From an uncultured Verrucomicrobiales bacterium (GTDB lineage Bacteria > Verrucomicrobiota > Verrucomicrobiia > Verrucomicrobiales > Akkermansiaceae), in contig CALDZJ010000009.1 of assembly GCA_937944055.1 (NCBI GenBank), positions 1 through 64,000 of the forward strand: a stretch of DNA of 64,000 nucleotides, read 5' to 3'. A program made the translations under genes and the position numbers. How positions within the stretch are numbered: the stretch's first letter is position 1; the number at the start of each line of letters is the position of its first letter. Shown piece by piece: positions 51,497 through 60,903 of the stretch. Below the pieces are notes generated by a model. It ran no database searches. It was not told where the DNA came from and saw only the letters and a program-made list of their open reading frames with translations.

Positions 51497-51562
51497 AATT
51501 GTCACAAAGCTCCGCGATTAGTCAACAATACCAATCATTAATCAGCTCCTAGATTGACAATT
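51497..51562. promoter_or_regulatory. Inverted repeat spanning a divergent gap
   Basis: AATTGTCA (51497-51504) and TGACAATT (51555-51562) are exact 8-bp complements, 50 bases apart, between the divergent coiled-coil lipoprotein and DUF5069-like genes. Each copy lies close to one start codon. They could be a paired operator site or two copies of a -35-type TTGACA element. Confidence 0.4.
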
Positions 51563-51587
51563 TCTCATCGGCTGGAAAGCTCCCCCC

Positions 51588-52103
51588 ATGACTTGGAACG
51601 AACAATTCTCAGAACTTTACCGCCGTTGCCTCACTGCTTACCAAGGAGGGAATCATGACTTCATGAGCTACTACAGCGACGCCGATTTATCATTTCTCGC
51701 CTCCATCGGCTATAAGCCCCGAGAGCTTTTCGACTTTGTCGAAGACTTCGCAGATGAAGGCGCCCCCAGCGAATCAACCGCCCTCCTCATCGCCGCCGTG
51801 CGTCGTGACTATTTTCTCGTCGTCCAAGACGGCAAAGCCAGCGAGCTGGAAATCACCAGCAATGACCTCCCCAGCTTCGGCGACCAAGTAGAAGACATGA
51901 ACTACCTCCCCCGCATCATCACGAAGGCCCAAGCAAAGCTCAAAGGTGAGCTCGATCCTGACGTCATGTTCAGCTGCGGAGGAGACCGTAAGTTCCTCAG
52001 TGACCATGGCGATATCCCGCCTGCTGATTTCCTGCGCCACGTTTGGGCTGCGGACGGAGACCCCGCAAAAATCGCACAATTCGTCCGGAAGTCCGCCTCT
52101 TAA
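51588..52103 (+). CDS. DUF5069-like protein
   Basis: The 171-residue product ends with sequence typical of DUF5069 (YLPRIITKAQAKLKGEL, then CGGDRKFLSDHGDIPPADFLRHV and a final helix IAQFVRKS). The first half (FMSYYSDADLSFLASIGYKPRELFDFVEDF) is an additional helical part. No signal or membrane segment is seen. Function is unknown; DUF5069 proteins are frequent in Verrucomicrobia. GGAAAG precedes the ATG by about ten bases, a weak ribosome site. Confidence 0.65.
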   Translation: MTWNEQFSELYRRCLTAYQGGNHDFMSYYSDADLSFLASIGYKPRELFDFVEDFADEGAPSESTALLIAAVRRDYFLVVQDGKASELEITSNDLPSFGDQVEDMNYLPRIITKAQAKLKGELDPDVMFSCGGDRKFLSDHGDIPPADFLRHVWAADGDPAKIAQFVRKSAS

Positions 52104-52145
52104 ACAAGCCACCGCTAAGCCTCACAACTCACAGCGAGAGGATTC

Positions 52146-53075
52146 CTAGCGGATCCCGATGCGCTTCAAGTCCTGAAGCTCTCCTTTAAGGCGCCCAACC
52201 ACGATCCACGAATCGGAATTTTCATCAGAGAGGGCCAGCGCCTTATCGCGAGCGAGATCCGCCAGACGCTCGAGCTTACGAGCGCGGTCATCGTTCCGTT
52301 CTCTAGACGCCTCCAGCTCCATATTAGAGGCCTTTGATTTCCAAGCCTTCATCTCTTGCAGGCGAATATTAATGGCATCCTCCCTCTCGTAAATCTCCTC
52401 TTGAAGGTCCTTCATCCGTTGAATCAAGGCCTCCTTCGCCGCCTCCTCATCACGCTCAGACTGACCTTCTTTCCACTTCTTAAACTCCTCAGCACGGGCC
52501 ACTTCACTCTCATTTTTCCTCCTTAAATAATCTGCCGCTTCATCTTCACTCATTTGGAGCATCTCCCGGACCGCCTCGGGAAGCTCCCGCAATGGCACCG
52601 TCTCCGGGCCAGACGGCATATAAATCTTCAAAGCGAGAGGACTCACCTTCATGATCTTTACATCCTCATATCCTTCCCCCTTCGTCGATGAGAGATCAAT
52701 CTCTTTACCAATCGCAGCCTTGCGAACTTTCTTGCGGAGGACTCTGCGCGTTTGCTGCAACTCCAACTTCGTGAGGCCGATCACATCCGTCAACTCTTCA
52801 ATCTCGACCTTCCCCTCAGCGAGAGACTGCTCTGCTGCTTCGAGCGCGCTCGTCAACTGAGCATGCTCCTCCAGCTCCTCAGCCATTTTTTGATAGTTTT
52901 CAATTTTCAGCTTCTCGGCAGCGATAAATTCATTAATCCGCCCTTTATCAAATCGCTGATCGTCCAACTTCTCAAAAAGATTATCAATTTTAGCCGCCTC
53001 ATCTTCTTCCAAGCAACTCACCAGAGAACTCGCGATTATAAATGCGGATAATAAGAACAAAGTTGCTCGCTTCAT
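52146..53075 (-). CDS. Coiled-coil lipoprotein, larger
   Basis: The 309-residue product carries a lipoprotein signal (FLLSAFIIASSLVSC, lipobox LVSC, Cys21). The mature part is dominated by two coiled coils (about 55-110 and 190-290) flanking a small beta segment (KGEGYEDVKIMKVSPLALKIYMP) and PLRELPEAVREML. I do not recognise a family. It may be an envelope scaffold protein. The promoter zone (53071-53129) has several close dyads. It has no close homologue in the window apart from the same lipobox-plus-coil plan of the gene at 51166. Confidence 0.75.
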   Translation of the reverse strand: MKRATLFLLSAFIIASSLVSCLEEDEAAKIDNLFEKLDDQRFDKGRINEFIAAEKLKIENYQKMAEELEEHAQLTSALEAAEQSLAEGKVEIEELTDVIGLTKLELQQTRRVLRKKVRKAAIGKEIDLSSTKGEGYEDVKIMKVSPLALKIYMPSGPETVPLRELPEAVREMLQMSEDEAADYLRRKNESEVARAEEFKKWKEGQSERDEEAAKEALIQRMKDLQEEIYEREDAINIRLQEMKAWKSKASNMELEASRERNDDRARKLERLADLARDKALALSDENSDSWIVVGRLKGELQDLKRIGIR

Positions 53076-53129
53076 TTAACCAAAATGAAACTATCATTTG
53101 AAATGAGCAAGAAATTCTCGAAAGAATTT
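53071..53129. promoter_or_regulatory. Packed dyads between divergent genes
   Basis: TCATTT half-sites at 53072 and 53094 and AAATGA half-sites at 53083 and 53101 form two adjacent inverted repeats (arms 7 bp at 53071-53089; a 13-base palindrome at 53094-53106). The first three half-sites are spaced 11 bases apart. A third dyad, AAATTCT-CGAA-AGAATTT, lies at 53112-53129. The first repeat overlaps the start codon of the lipoprotein gene. This looks like a cluster of regulator binding sites. Confidence 0.5.
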
Positions 53130-53176
53130 TAGCCAAAGAATCGACACCCCGCAGCCACCCTGCCAAACTTCCGCCC

Positions 53177-53785
53177 ATGCGTGACTACCAGGGCGAAGAA
53201 ATCTTAGTGATTCCGCGCGAGCTTTTTGACGAACTCGGCTCTTTTCAAGGCATCGAGACCGATACTGTGCGTTATCTTGAAGCCATTCTAGACCCGGGGA
53301 ACAATTTTTTCATGGACCGCGGACAGGCCGAGGAGGACCCCTCTTTCAAACAACTCATTCCCTATGCCATCTTTCACCATCAGGGACAATACCTGCACTA
53401 CACACGCGGGAAAAGCGGTGGCGAAAGCCGCCTCCACGCGCAAGGCTCAATCGGGATTGGCGGACACATCAACCCCGTTGATGAAAGGGCTGACCCCTTA
53501 GGTAGAGAAACCTACCTCGCCGGCGTGGAGCGTGAAATCGACGAAGAACTGATCATTCGCGGCAGCCATACAAACCAGATCGTAGCACTCTTGAATGACG
53601 ACAGCAATGAAGTCGGAAAAGTCCACCTCGGCGTGGTCCACCTCTTCGAGCTAGAAAATACCGATGTGAAATCTGGCGAAGATGCCCTTGCGAACCTCGC
53701 CCTTCAACCAGTTGAGAAGCTAAAGGGAGAGCTGCACGGAAGCCTCGAAACCTGGTCGCGATTCTGCGTCGACGAGCTCCTCTAA
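53177..53785 (+). CDS. Nudix-like hydrolase family protein
   Basis: The 202-residue product has a Nudix-like region: GIGGHINPVDE, then ETYLAGVEREIDEELII, which matches the core REUxEE helix of the Nudix box (Arg-Glu-Ile-Asp-Glu-Glu) with a changed glycine spacing. N-terminal EEILVIPRELFDELG is typical for a family of predicted phosphoesterases with the same layout in Bacteria. No signal is present. The substrate is unknown. No Shine-Dalgarno is seen ahead of the ATG. Confidence 0.8.
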   Translation: MRDYQGEEILVIPRELFDELGSFQGIETDTVRYLEAILDPGNNFFMDRGQAEEDPSFKQLIPYAIFHHQGQYLHYTRGKSGGESRLHAQGSIGIGGHINPVDERADPLGRETYLAGVEREIDEELIIRGSHTNQIVALLNDDSNEVGKVHLGVVHLFELENTDVKSGEDALANLALQPVEKLKGELHGSLETWSRFCVDELL

Positions 53786-53809
53786 GCCATCCACCACACC
53801 GCTACTCCG

Positions 53810-54796
53810 CTACTCGCAACAGCAAGGACACTTCTGCACCCAGTGGCCAGGAGAGACCTCCTCAAAAGGGAGATCCATTCCGATGCTTTCCTCATAGCGT
53901 GGATGATTCACCCGATCACCGAAGGCGCAGCCTGCAGGTGGATTAATGGGACTTGGCACGTCTCCCTCTAGCACAACGCGCTCCTTTTTCGCAGTGGGAT
54001 CAGGGATCGGGATCGCTGACAAAAGAGCCTTCGTATAGGCATGGCGGGGATTTTTATAAATCTCATCCGCTGGGGCGAGCTCGACGATTTTACCAAGATA
54101 CATCACTGCGATCCGATCACTCATGTGCTTTACCACCGCGAGATCATGCGCAATAAAGAGGTAAGACATGTCAAAATCTCGCTGCAATTCGAGGAGTAGA
54201 TTCATGACCTGAGATTGCACTGAAACATCGAGCGCCGAGACGGGTTCATCCAAAACGAGGAGCTCTGGATTCAGCGCTAAAGCGCGGGCAATCCCGATGC
54301 GCTGCCGCTGACCACCTGAAAACTCAAAAGGAAATTTCCCAGCGGCATTCCCGGGCAGGCCAACTCGATCGAGCAATTCCGCGACCCGCTTCTGCCGTGA
54401 GGGACGGTCTCCTATTCTCTGAATGATGAGTGGCTCAGCCACTAATTCACCCACCGCCATGCGGGCATCCAGCGATTCCGCAGGATCTTGAAAAACCATT
54501 TGGAAATCTTGGCGGAAGGGGCGGATCTTCCCCTGCCCCATTTTGGTAATATCATGCCCCTTAAAAAGGATCTTCCCGCTGGTCGGATCTAAGAGGCGCA
54601 CCGCCGCCTTACCCAGCGTTGATTTACCGCATCCGGACTCACCCACCAGCCCAAGCGTCTCGCCCTTCTCGATATGGAAGCTCACCCCATCGACCGCTTT
54701 CACAGCAGCAATCTGGCGCATCAAGACGCCACCACGGATCGGAAAATGCTGACGCAAGTTCTCAATTTTTAGCAGAGTGGGAGTATCAGTATTCAT
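53810..54796 (-). CDS. oppF: Peptide ABC transporter ATPase, OppF type
   Basis: The 328-residue product is a canonical ABC ATPase: Walker A GESGCGKSTLG, Q-loop FQDPAESLD, signature FSGGQRQRIGIARAL, Walker B LLVLDEPVSALD and the H-switch FIAHDLAVV. The C-terminal oligopeptide-transport extension has a Cys-poor HPRYEESIG and ends with QKCPCCCE, four cysteines in a short span that may bind a cluster or metal. It is the last gene of a five-gene leftward operon and overlaps oppD by 4 bases (ATGA). Confidence 0.93.
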   Translation of the reverse strand: MNTDTPTLLKIENLRQHFPIRGGVLMRQIAAVKAVDGVSFHIEKGETLGLVGESGCGKSTLGKAAVRLLDPTSGKILFKGHDITKMGQGKIRPFRQDFQMVFQDPAESLDARMAVGELVAEPLIIQRIGDRPSRQKRVAELLDRVGLPGNAAGKFPFEFSGGQRQRIGIARALALNPELLVLDEPVSALDVSVQSQVMNLLLELQRDFDMSYLFIAHDLAVVKHMSDRIAVMYLGKIVELAPADEIYKNPRHAYTKALLSAIPIPDPTAKKERVVLEGDVPSPINPPAGCAFGDRVNHPRYEESIGMDLPFEEVSPGHWVQKCPCCCE

Positions 54797-55770
54797 GCCA
54801 GAAAACATTCAGGACAGGTTTCGACCCAGTGGTTTGGAGAAATTTCTCGATAGTCGGGGCGAGTTTCTAAAAGGCTCTTATCTTGCCGATCAACTCGCTG
54901 GCAAAAACGACAACCCGGGACGAAGTCTTGGATCGAGGCGACTTGTCCGGGAATCGTATTCAGCTCGCTCTTACGCTCACTATCGATGCGTGGGATCGAG
55001 TTCAGTAATCCTTGAGTATAGGCGTGGCGGGGATTTGCAAAAATCTCCTTCACCGGGGCCCTCTCCACAATCCGGCCCGCATACATCACCACCACCTCAT
55101 CGCAGTTCTGCGCGATCACGCCAAGATCATGAGTGATCATCAACACCGCCATCCCCAGCTTCTCCTGCATCGATTCGATGAGCTCTAAAATCTGGGCTTG
55201 CACCGTCACGTCCAGCGCGGTGGTCGGCTCATCAGCAATGAGTAAATCTGGCTCGCAAGCGAGGGCGATCGCAATCATGACCCGCTGGCGCATCCCTCCT
55301 GAAAGTTGGTGAGGGTAATTGGAGATCCGCTTCTCCGGAGCAGGAATACCCACCGCATCGAGAAGCTCGACCGCCTTCTTCAAGGCATCTTTTGAGGACA
55401 TCCCCTCATGAAGTTTCAGAATCTCCACGAGTTGTTTTCCGATCCTTTGAACCGGGTTCAAGGCCGCCATCGGCTCTTGGAAAATGACCCCAATCTCTCC
55501 GCCACGGATCCGGCGCATCTCGCTGTTCTCGATCATGCGGAGGTCTTTCCCCTTAAAGTTAATCTCTCCGCCGAGGATGTGGCCAGAGGGCTTTGGGAGG
55601 AGGTCGATGATGGACATGGCCGTCACGGTCTTACCGCAACCAGACTCCCCCACGAGCCCCACCGTCTTCCCCTTCTCCACTGAGAATGAGATCCCATCGA
55701 CTGCGCGGACGGAGCCGGAATCGGTCTCGAAGCTGGTGACCAGCCCATTGATGTCTAGCAAGCTGCTCAT
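54793..55770 (-). CDS. oppD: Peptide ABC transporter ATPase, OppD type
   Basis: The 325-residue ABC ATPase has [12 protein letters not shown] (Walker A), [15 protein letters not shown] (Q-loop), the signature [27 protein letters not shown] (Walker B) and [13 protein letters not shown] (H-switch). The OppD/OppF C-terminal extension with a Cys ([10 protein letters not shown]) is present. In Yej-type systems the two ATPases are fused as YejF; here they are separate. It overlaps both neighbours by 4 bases, so it is translated in a chain with the binding protein gene and oppF. Confidence 0.93.
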   Translation of the reverse strand: MSSLLDINGLVTSFETDSGSVRAVDGISFSVEKGKTVGLVGESGCGKTVTAMSIIDLLPKPSGHILGGEINFKGKDLRMIENSEMRRIRGGEIGVIFQEPMAALNPVQRIGKQLVEILKLHEGMSSKDALKKAVELLDAVGIPAPEKRISNYPHQLSGGMRQRVMIAIALACEPDLLIADEPTTALDVTVQAQILELIESMQEKLGMAVLMITHDLGVIAQNCDEVVVMYAGRIVERAPVKEIFANPRHAYTQGLLNSIPRIDSERKSELNTIPGQVASIQDFVPGCRFCQRVDRQDKSLLETRPDYREISPNHWVETCPECFLA

Positions 55771-57803
55771 TTCTTTCGATAATCTTCAACGATGTTTTGC
55801 ACCTCTGGGAAAGTCTTGCCAGAACGCATCGCATCGAGGGTTTGCTCCTGCATCTCTTCATCGATCCAGAAACTATAGTGCTGATAAGGAACTGATACGA
55901 TGGGCGGGCAAAATTTCACCGTCTCCGTATTCGGCCAACGCAACCAGCGCCAACATGCCACCCGCTCAAAGTCCCGCTTCCAGCCGGGAATGAAAACACA
56001 ACGCTCATAAACTTGCTGTTGGATTTTATGAGCCAGCTCTTTCTTGCGCTCGTAATCAGGAGTGAGGCGGTATTCCTCAAGCCACTTGTCCATTTCAGGA
56101 TCAGTGTAGGCGAATACATTATTTGTTTTCTTTACGTTTCCTTGCTCATCGTAAGCGCTCCGCGAATGGAAAAATTCATAGAAGGCGAAGCTAGGTGGCT
56201 GCACGGCCCAAGCCACAGAAGTTAGCTCGAATTTTTTATCCATCGCATTAGTAAAGATAATGCTCGCATCACTCGCGTCGAGGATGAGGTCGACCCCTGC
56301 GCTTTTGGCCTCTGTCTTCAGAATGGCCATAATGTCTGCATAGGTTTTGATGGAATAATGGCTGAGTTTGAACTCAAGGCGGGTGCCATCAGGCTTCCGT
56401 AAAATGCCATCACTCCCTTCCTCGGTGAATCCCGCTTTGGCAAAGTAATCGCGCGCTTTCGAGGGTGAAAATGGCCAAGGCTTCACATTCGGATTTACGA
56501 AATCACCGTAGCCATCCACGAATCCGGGAAGGCGATTGTAGTCCCCCCAGAACTGCACTTTGATGACTTTCTCATAGTTCATCGAGTGAGCTAATCCCAG
56601 GCGAACATTGCGATCTTTGAGCTTTGCTCGATCGAGATTCATTTGAATCCCAAACTGCGGACGCGGGAAGTCATTATACCACCAATGCCGTTCAATGTAA
56701 CCATCGTAAACTTTCGGAATTTCCGTTTTTTCATACCACGACTTGGGCCCAGAAACACCGGCGAGGTCTAGCTGGCCCGCGCGGAAGAGCTCGAAGCCCT
56801 TATTAACATCCCGAATCACTCGCCAGACGATTTTATCTGGGTTGTAACGATAGCGGTAAAACTTCTTATCATTCCCCCACCAATTTTTATTACGAGTGAG
56901 GGTCAGAGAAACGCCCTTCTGGACATCCTCATCCTTCACGTAATAGGGGCCGGTCGTTGGCTGGTGCCTCCAATTGTAGCGATCCTCAAAATCCGGCCCG
57001 AAGCTTTCATAAAAATGCGGAGGCGCTGGACTAAAGGTTCCCATTTTAGAATACAGTCCCTGTTCCGTCACTTGTTCCGGAAAAGTGAGCGCTAGGGCAT
57101 GATCACCAAAGATTGTAATCTGGGCCAGTTCCTCGCGGAGATATTGCTTAAAAAAGGTGGATTTCCCGTAGTCTGAAATGCGGAGATAAGCCGCGATTGC
57201 GAAGTCTCTCGCCTTCACTGCCACCTCATCAGAATACGTGGCATCTTCATGGAGCCGGAAATACCAAGTCCGCTTGTCAGGGCTTTGGGCCCACTCCTTA
57301 GCGACGGCAGGAATCACGGAACCATTCAGACGATTCAGAGAGACGAGCCCGAGCGAAACATTGTCATACAGTTCACTGCGCATCCCACTATTTGAAGCCG
57401 GCCCGAAGGCCCGCAAAGTCGGCGGGAAAACGGTAATAAAGTGGCGAAAGACTCCGCCCTTTTTTGCGGCAGGATCAGAGTCCTCAGGCTCATCCAGCCC
57501 ATCTTTCCAAGTGAGGTCAGCGGGCAAGTCTTCTGCGGTTTTAAAGTTAAAATAATCACCCAGGGCGATCCGGCGCTCGAAGCGAGTGATGACTTTTTCA
57601 GCATCTTGAGCGGCGAACGAGCCCGCCTCCGCACTCGCCAACTCCTCACGAGCAGCCTCTAACTCGCCCTCACACCAAGTGCGGTTATATTGATTATAAG
57701 TCGGGTAAAATTCCTCAAAGCCGAGACCTCCCACGTAAGGATCCTCATCCTTCTGACAGGAGAGAAGCAGCAGGGGCAAAATGAGAAGCAAGGAACGCAT
57801 CAT
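55767..57803 (-). CDS. Peptide-binding lipoprotein, YejA-like
   Basis: The 678-residue product begins with a lipoprotein signal (RSLLLILPLLLLSC). The solute-binding fold (family 5) follows: KKGGVFRHFITVFPPTLRAFGP, LAGVSGPKSWYEKTEIPKV, GIQMNLDRAKLKDRNVRLGL, and the C-terminal VPYQHYSFWID. The gene order with two permeases and two ATPases and the sequence pattern resemble YejA, the binding protein of the microcin C/peptide importer YejABEF. Unlike many systems, the binding protein gene lies between the permeases and the ATPases. Another methionine one codon later is an alternative start. Confidence 0.85.
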   Translation of the reverse strand: MMRSLLLILPLLLLSCQKDEDPYVGGLGFEEFYPTYNQYNRTWCEGELEAAREELASAEAGSFAAQDAEKVITRFERRIALGDYFNFKTAEDLPADLTWKDGLDEPEDSDPAAKKGGVFRHFITVFPPTLRAFGPASNSGMRSELYDNVSLGLVSLNRLNGSVIPAVAKEWAQSPDKRTWYFRLHEDATYSDEVAVKARDFAIAAYLRISDYGKSTFFKQYLREELAQITIFGDHALALTFPEQVTEQGLYSKMGTFSPAPPHFYESFGPDFEDRYNWRHQPTTGPYYVKDEDVQKGVSLTLTRNKNWWGNDKKFYRYRYNPDKIVWRVIRDVNKGFELFRAGQLDLAGVSGPKSWYEKTEIPKVYDGYIERHWWYNDFPRPQFGIQMNLDRAKLKDRNVRLGLAHSMNYEKVIKVQFWGDYNRLPGFVDGYGDFVNPNVKPWPFSPSKARDYFAKAGFTEEGSDGILRKPDGTRLEFKLSHYSIKTYADIMAILKTEAKSAGVDLILDASDASIIFTNAMDKKFELTSVAWAVQPPSFAFYEFFHSRSAYDEQGNVKKTNNVFAYTDPEMDKWLEEYRLTPDYERKKELAHKIQQQVYERCVFIPGWKRDFERVACWRWLRWPNTETVKFCPPIVSVPYQHYSFWIDEEMQEQTLDAMRSGKTFPEVQNIVEDYRKK

Positions 57804-57806
57804 CTT

Positions 57807-59375
57807 CTAACGATAGTAGGTGTATTTTTTAGGATCAAAAGCTTCGCGAATCGCCTCGCCTACAAAAGTGACGAGGACGAGCATCGTGACCAAACAAAAG
57901 AAAGCAGAACTGACCAGAAGTGGCGATGAAAGCGAGCTCAGACCATCCTTGAGTAACTTCCCCCAGCTAGCGTATTGCACTGGGAGACCGAAGCCGAGAT
58001 AGTCCAGCGCGGTAAGCGAGAGAACGAGACCAGAGATGGAAAAAGGGATCAAGGTGACTAAAATTGCGACCGAATTCGGGAGGAGGTGGCGGAACAAGAT
58101 CCGAGGCACGCCCGCGCCGATCACTCGGCTCGCTGCGATGTAGTCACGGGCCTTTTCCTTCAAGGCGGAGGTCCGCATGAGATAAGTCATACCCATCCAA
58201 CCGAAGAGGGCGAGAATCATCAAAATCAGATAGAACCCGAGGCGGTCCTTATACTGAGCGGGAACCCCGAGTGTGATGATGATCACTAGGAAGAGGAAGG
58301 GAATATTGGAAAGCACCTCGATCAAGCGCTGCACGACCAAATCGAACCAACCACCAAAATACCCCATGAGAAGCCCCACCGTGATTCCGATGAGATAGAC
58401 AAGCGGAATGTAGATAATGGCAGCTTGAAAATTCACCTGCAAGCCGCCGTAAAGATAGGCGATGACATCATCTCCTTGAGAATTAGTCCCCAAGGGATGC
58501 GCCCTCTGCGGCTCTGAAGGCGGATAGCTGACATCATATTCCTGCTCGCTGCTTTGAATTAAGAAATCAGCAAGGCTGCCCTCCCCTTCCCATTCTTCAG
58601 ATCCTTCGACGAGTTTTCCATCGAGGTATTTTGCTTTGTAAACTCGATCTCCCTCCGCGTTCCACCCTTGCGCGTCACCGCTTCTGACTCCTTGGCGGTA
58701 AGTGTAGCGGAGGTGTTGGTTTGCGGGGCGCTCAGGATCACGAAGCCGGGAGCCCAAGCCACTGTATTCCATTTCCTTCGGTTCGATTTCTTTGGCCAGC
58801 GCATTAATGGTGTCTTGCGTGGGCGCATAGGGCCATAGCGGGAGAATGACGGAGCCCTCACCAGAGGCTGAGAATTTCTTTTTCAGCTCCCGATAGTCCG
58901 GCTCCAGATCAGCAACTTGCTCGTCAGAAATACCGAAATCTTTATTCTTCTCTAGCGCCTTCGTGAAGGCTGGGAAGTGCCAATTCCCCTCATACTTCAC
59001 GGCGAGTGCATCCTTGCCCACCACCACTTGATCCAGCGCCGCCAAGCCAGCGAGACCAAGAAGAATGAGGAAAGAATAATACCCACGCTTAATCGCCTTA
59101 AAACGCTGAATTTTCCGCAAGGTGACAGGGTTCGCCGGACCACTCGTGAGTTTACTAAAAATAAACCATAAGCCGATGAGAGCCATGATGAGGGCCGTGA
59201 TCTCCCCAGCTCGCTTCACCAAAAAACTCAGCGGAGCAAAGGGGAGATTTAACTCCCCCGCAGAGGCGGAGAAATTATAGCCCCAACTGATGGAGGGGAG
59301 CTTTAAGCCATAGGAATTCGCCACCACACTGAGCAGGGCGGAGATGATTAGGAAACATCCGACGAAGAGCTTCAT
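57807..59375 (-). CDS. ABC peptide permease, YejE/OppC-like, enlarged
   Basis: The C-terminal half is an OppC-type permease: HPLGTNSQGDDVIAYLYGGLQ before the membrane domain, and the cytoplasmic coupling loop DYIAASRVIGAGVPRILFRHLLPN. Of 522 residues, about 190 form an extracytoplasmic part between an N-terminal span and the main membrane domain (KYEGNWHFPAF, then KYLDGKLVEGSEEWEGEG). YejE has a smaller segment of this kind (total about 340). It follows the first permease by 3 bases and the binding protein by 3 bases. It forms a channel with the gene at 59379. Confidence 0.85.
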   Translation of the reverse strand: MKLFVGCFLIISALLSVVANSYGLKLPSISWGYNFSASAGELNLPFAPLSFLVKRAGEITALIMALIGLWFIFSKLTSGPANPVTLRKIQRFKAIKRGYYSFLILLGLAGLAALDQVVVGKDALAVKYEGNWHFPAFTKALEKNKDFGISDEQVADLEPDYRELKKKFSASGEGSVILPLWPYAPTQDTINALAKEIEPKEMEYSGLGSRLRDPERPANQHLRYTYRQGVRSGDAQGWNAEGDRVYKAKYLDGKLVEGSEEWEGEGSLADFLIQSSEQEYDVSYPPSEPQRAHPLGTNSQGDDVIAYLYGGLQVNFQAAIIYIPLVYLIGITVGLLMGYFGGWFDLVVQRLIEVLSNIPFLFLVIIITLGVPAQYKDRLGFYLILMILALFGWMGMTYLMRTSALKEKARDYIAASRVIGAGVPRILFRHLLPNSVAILVTLIPFSISGLVLSLTALDYLGFGLPVQYASWGKLLKDGLSSLSSPLLVSSAFFCLVTMLVLVTFVGEAIREAFDPKKYTYYR

Positions 59376-59378
59376 GAC

Positions 59379-60770
59379 TTATTGGAACTTCACCCGAGGA
59401 TCAATCAGGGCGACGATGATATCTGATAAAATATTCCCCATGATCATGAGAAAAGAGGCAACAGTAAGAGTGCCCATGATGAGCATTTGATCCGGCCCCG
59501 TGATGGCACGGAACTGCAAAAGGCCAAAGCCTTGAATGTCAAAAACGGTTTCAATCAAGAGACTCCCAGAAACGATGATGGTGATGAGGGAACCGAGACT
59601 GGTGGCAATCGGGATGAAGGAATTTCGGAAAGCATGGCGGAACACCGCACGGTTAAAGCTGACTCCCTTTGCTACGGCAGTCCTCACGTAGTCGGCGGCG
59701 AGATTATCCATGAGGTTATTTTTCATCATCATCGTCATGAAGGCGAAGGAGCCCACCACATAAGAAAGGAGCGGAAGCACCGTATGCCAAGCAAGGTCTT
59801 TCACCTTCCCGAGAAAGCTCATTGATTCAAAGTCTTGTGAAGTCAGCCCGACCATTGGGAAAATAGGTACGGTCGCCCCGAGGTAAACGAGGAGCACCGC
59901 ACCAAGCGCAAATCCCGGAACCGCGTAACCGACGAAGATGAAAACCGAGCTCAGATTATCAATCACGGTTCGGTGCTTAATGGCTTTGACAATTCCCAGC
60001 GGGAGGCAAATGCCGTAGGTCAAAATTGTGGTAAGAATCCCAAAGTAAAGGGCAACAGGCATGCGAGACTTAATCAAGTCCCACACCGGTTCCCCAAAGA
60101 CGGAAGAGGTCCCCATATCACCTTGCAGAAGTCCGGAGGTGCGCGATTTAAAAAGAACGGCCCGTGGGAGGTAATTATCAACGCTGCGGTTCGTCTGCCC
60201 CTTTTCACGCTTCAGATGAGCCTGAAAGCGATCCTCGGCGGTCTCGTAACGGTATTCCCACCCATCCTTCGTGACATCCTCCCACTCAGAGATTTCCTTG
60301 GAGCGGTCCGCATAGCGCGCCCACTCGATTTCCCCATCTTTCTTTTGAACGACAACTGGTCTCCCAGTGCCAGCCAGACTAATGAGAACCTGTCTCTCTG
60401 GATCTTTAATCAAACTACTCCCGATCGTCTCCTCACTGAGCTGTTTCCCTTGAGTCGCGGGCTTAAACTCCTCCTCGCTATACAGCCTCTCCCGAGGGTA
60501 AACGCCTAGCCAAGTCATGTAGGCCAGCAGCACGGGCTTATCATAAAGATACTCACGCTCGAAGGCCTCGATCTGCTCCTCTGATAAGGCGTTATTTTGA
60601 CTGCCCCCTCCGCCTCCCCCGCCGCCCTCAGAAGTGCCTGCCGCCGCGGCTTGTAACTCCCGCTCGAGAGGACTCCCAGGCATCACTCGCGTGATCGCGA
60701 AAACCAAAAAAGTCACCCCTAGAACCGTTAAAGGAACAAGGAGGAGACGCCGGAGGAAATACACTTTCAT
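59379..60770 (-). CDS. ABC peptide permease, YejB/OppB-like, enlarged
   Basis: The 463-residue permease has the OppB N-terminal span (YFLRRLLLVPLTVLGVTFLVF, VMPGSPLE). An insertion with eight consecutive glycines (SEGGGGGGGGSQNN) follows, then a charged segment (VVVQKKDGEIEWARYADRSK, and so on) before the main membrane domain. The coupling loop DYVRTAVAKGVSFNRAVFRHAFRNS is conserved. YejB is about 360 residues, so roughly 100 are extra. The frame reaches back to 60791; MKVYFLRR at 60770 is the normal start. It is the first gene of the leftward operon. Confidence 0.88.
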   Translation of the reverse strand: MKVYFLRRLLLVPLTVLGVTFLVFAITRVMPGSPLERELQAAAAGTSEGGGGGGGGSQNNALSEEQIEAFEREYLYDKPVLLAYMTWLGVYPRERLYSEEEFKPATQGKQLSEETIGSSLIKDPERQVLISLAGTGRPVVVQKKDGEIEWARYADRSKEISEWEDVTKDGWEYRYETAEDRFQAHLKREKGQTNRSVDNYLPRAVLFKSRTSGLLQGDMGTSSVFGEPVWDLIKSRMPVALYFGILTTILTYGICLPLGIVKAIKHRTVIDNLSSVFIFVGYAVPGFALGAVLLVYLGATVPIFPMVGLTSQDFESMSFLGKVKDLAWHTVLPLLSYVVGSFAFMTMMMKNNLMDNLAADYVRTAVAKGVSFNRAVFRHAFRNSFIPIATSLGSLITIIVSGSLLIETVFDIQGFGLLQFRAITGPDQMLIMGTLTVASFLMIMGNILSDIIVALIDPRVKFQ

Positions 60771-60780
60771 GCTAAAAAAA

Positions 60781-60843
60781 ATACGACCCAAAGTGAGAGC
60801 AAGAGCAAGGGAAATAAACGCCCATTTTTCAGACCTGTCGTAT
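60781..60843. promoter_or_regulatory. Inverted repeat between divergent transporter operons
   Basis: ATACGAC (60781-60787) and GTCGTAT (60837-60843) are exact complements 49 bases apart in the 133-base gap between the two peptide transporter operons. A shared regulator could bind both. The gap also contains an AT-rich stretch (TTTTTCAG) near the centre. Confidence 0.35.
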
Positions 60844-60903
60844 CAATAACAAAGGAAGGAAAAATTGATTTCCTTTTTAGAAAATTTGCCCAAAGGTGAC
60901 GCC

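Noticed and set aside
60865-60903. TTG start with AAGGAAGG for the OppA-like protein
   Set aside because: It is possible, but it would place 13 extra residues ahead of an otherwise typical short lipoprotein signal; GTG 60904 also has a ribosome-like site.
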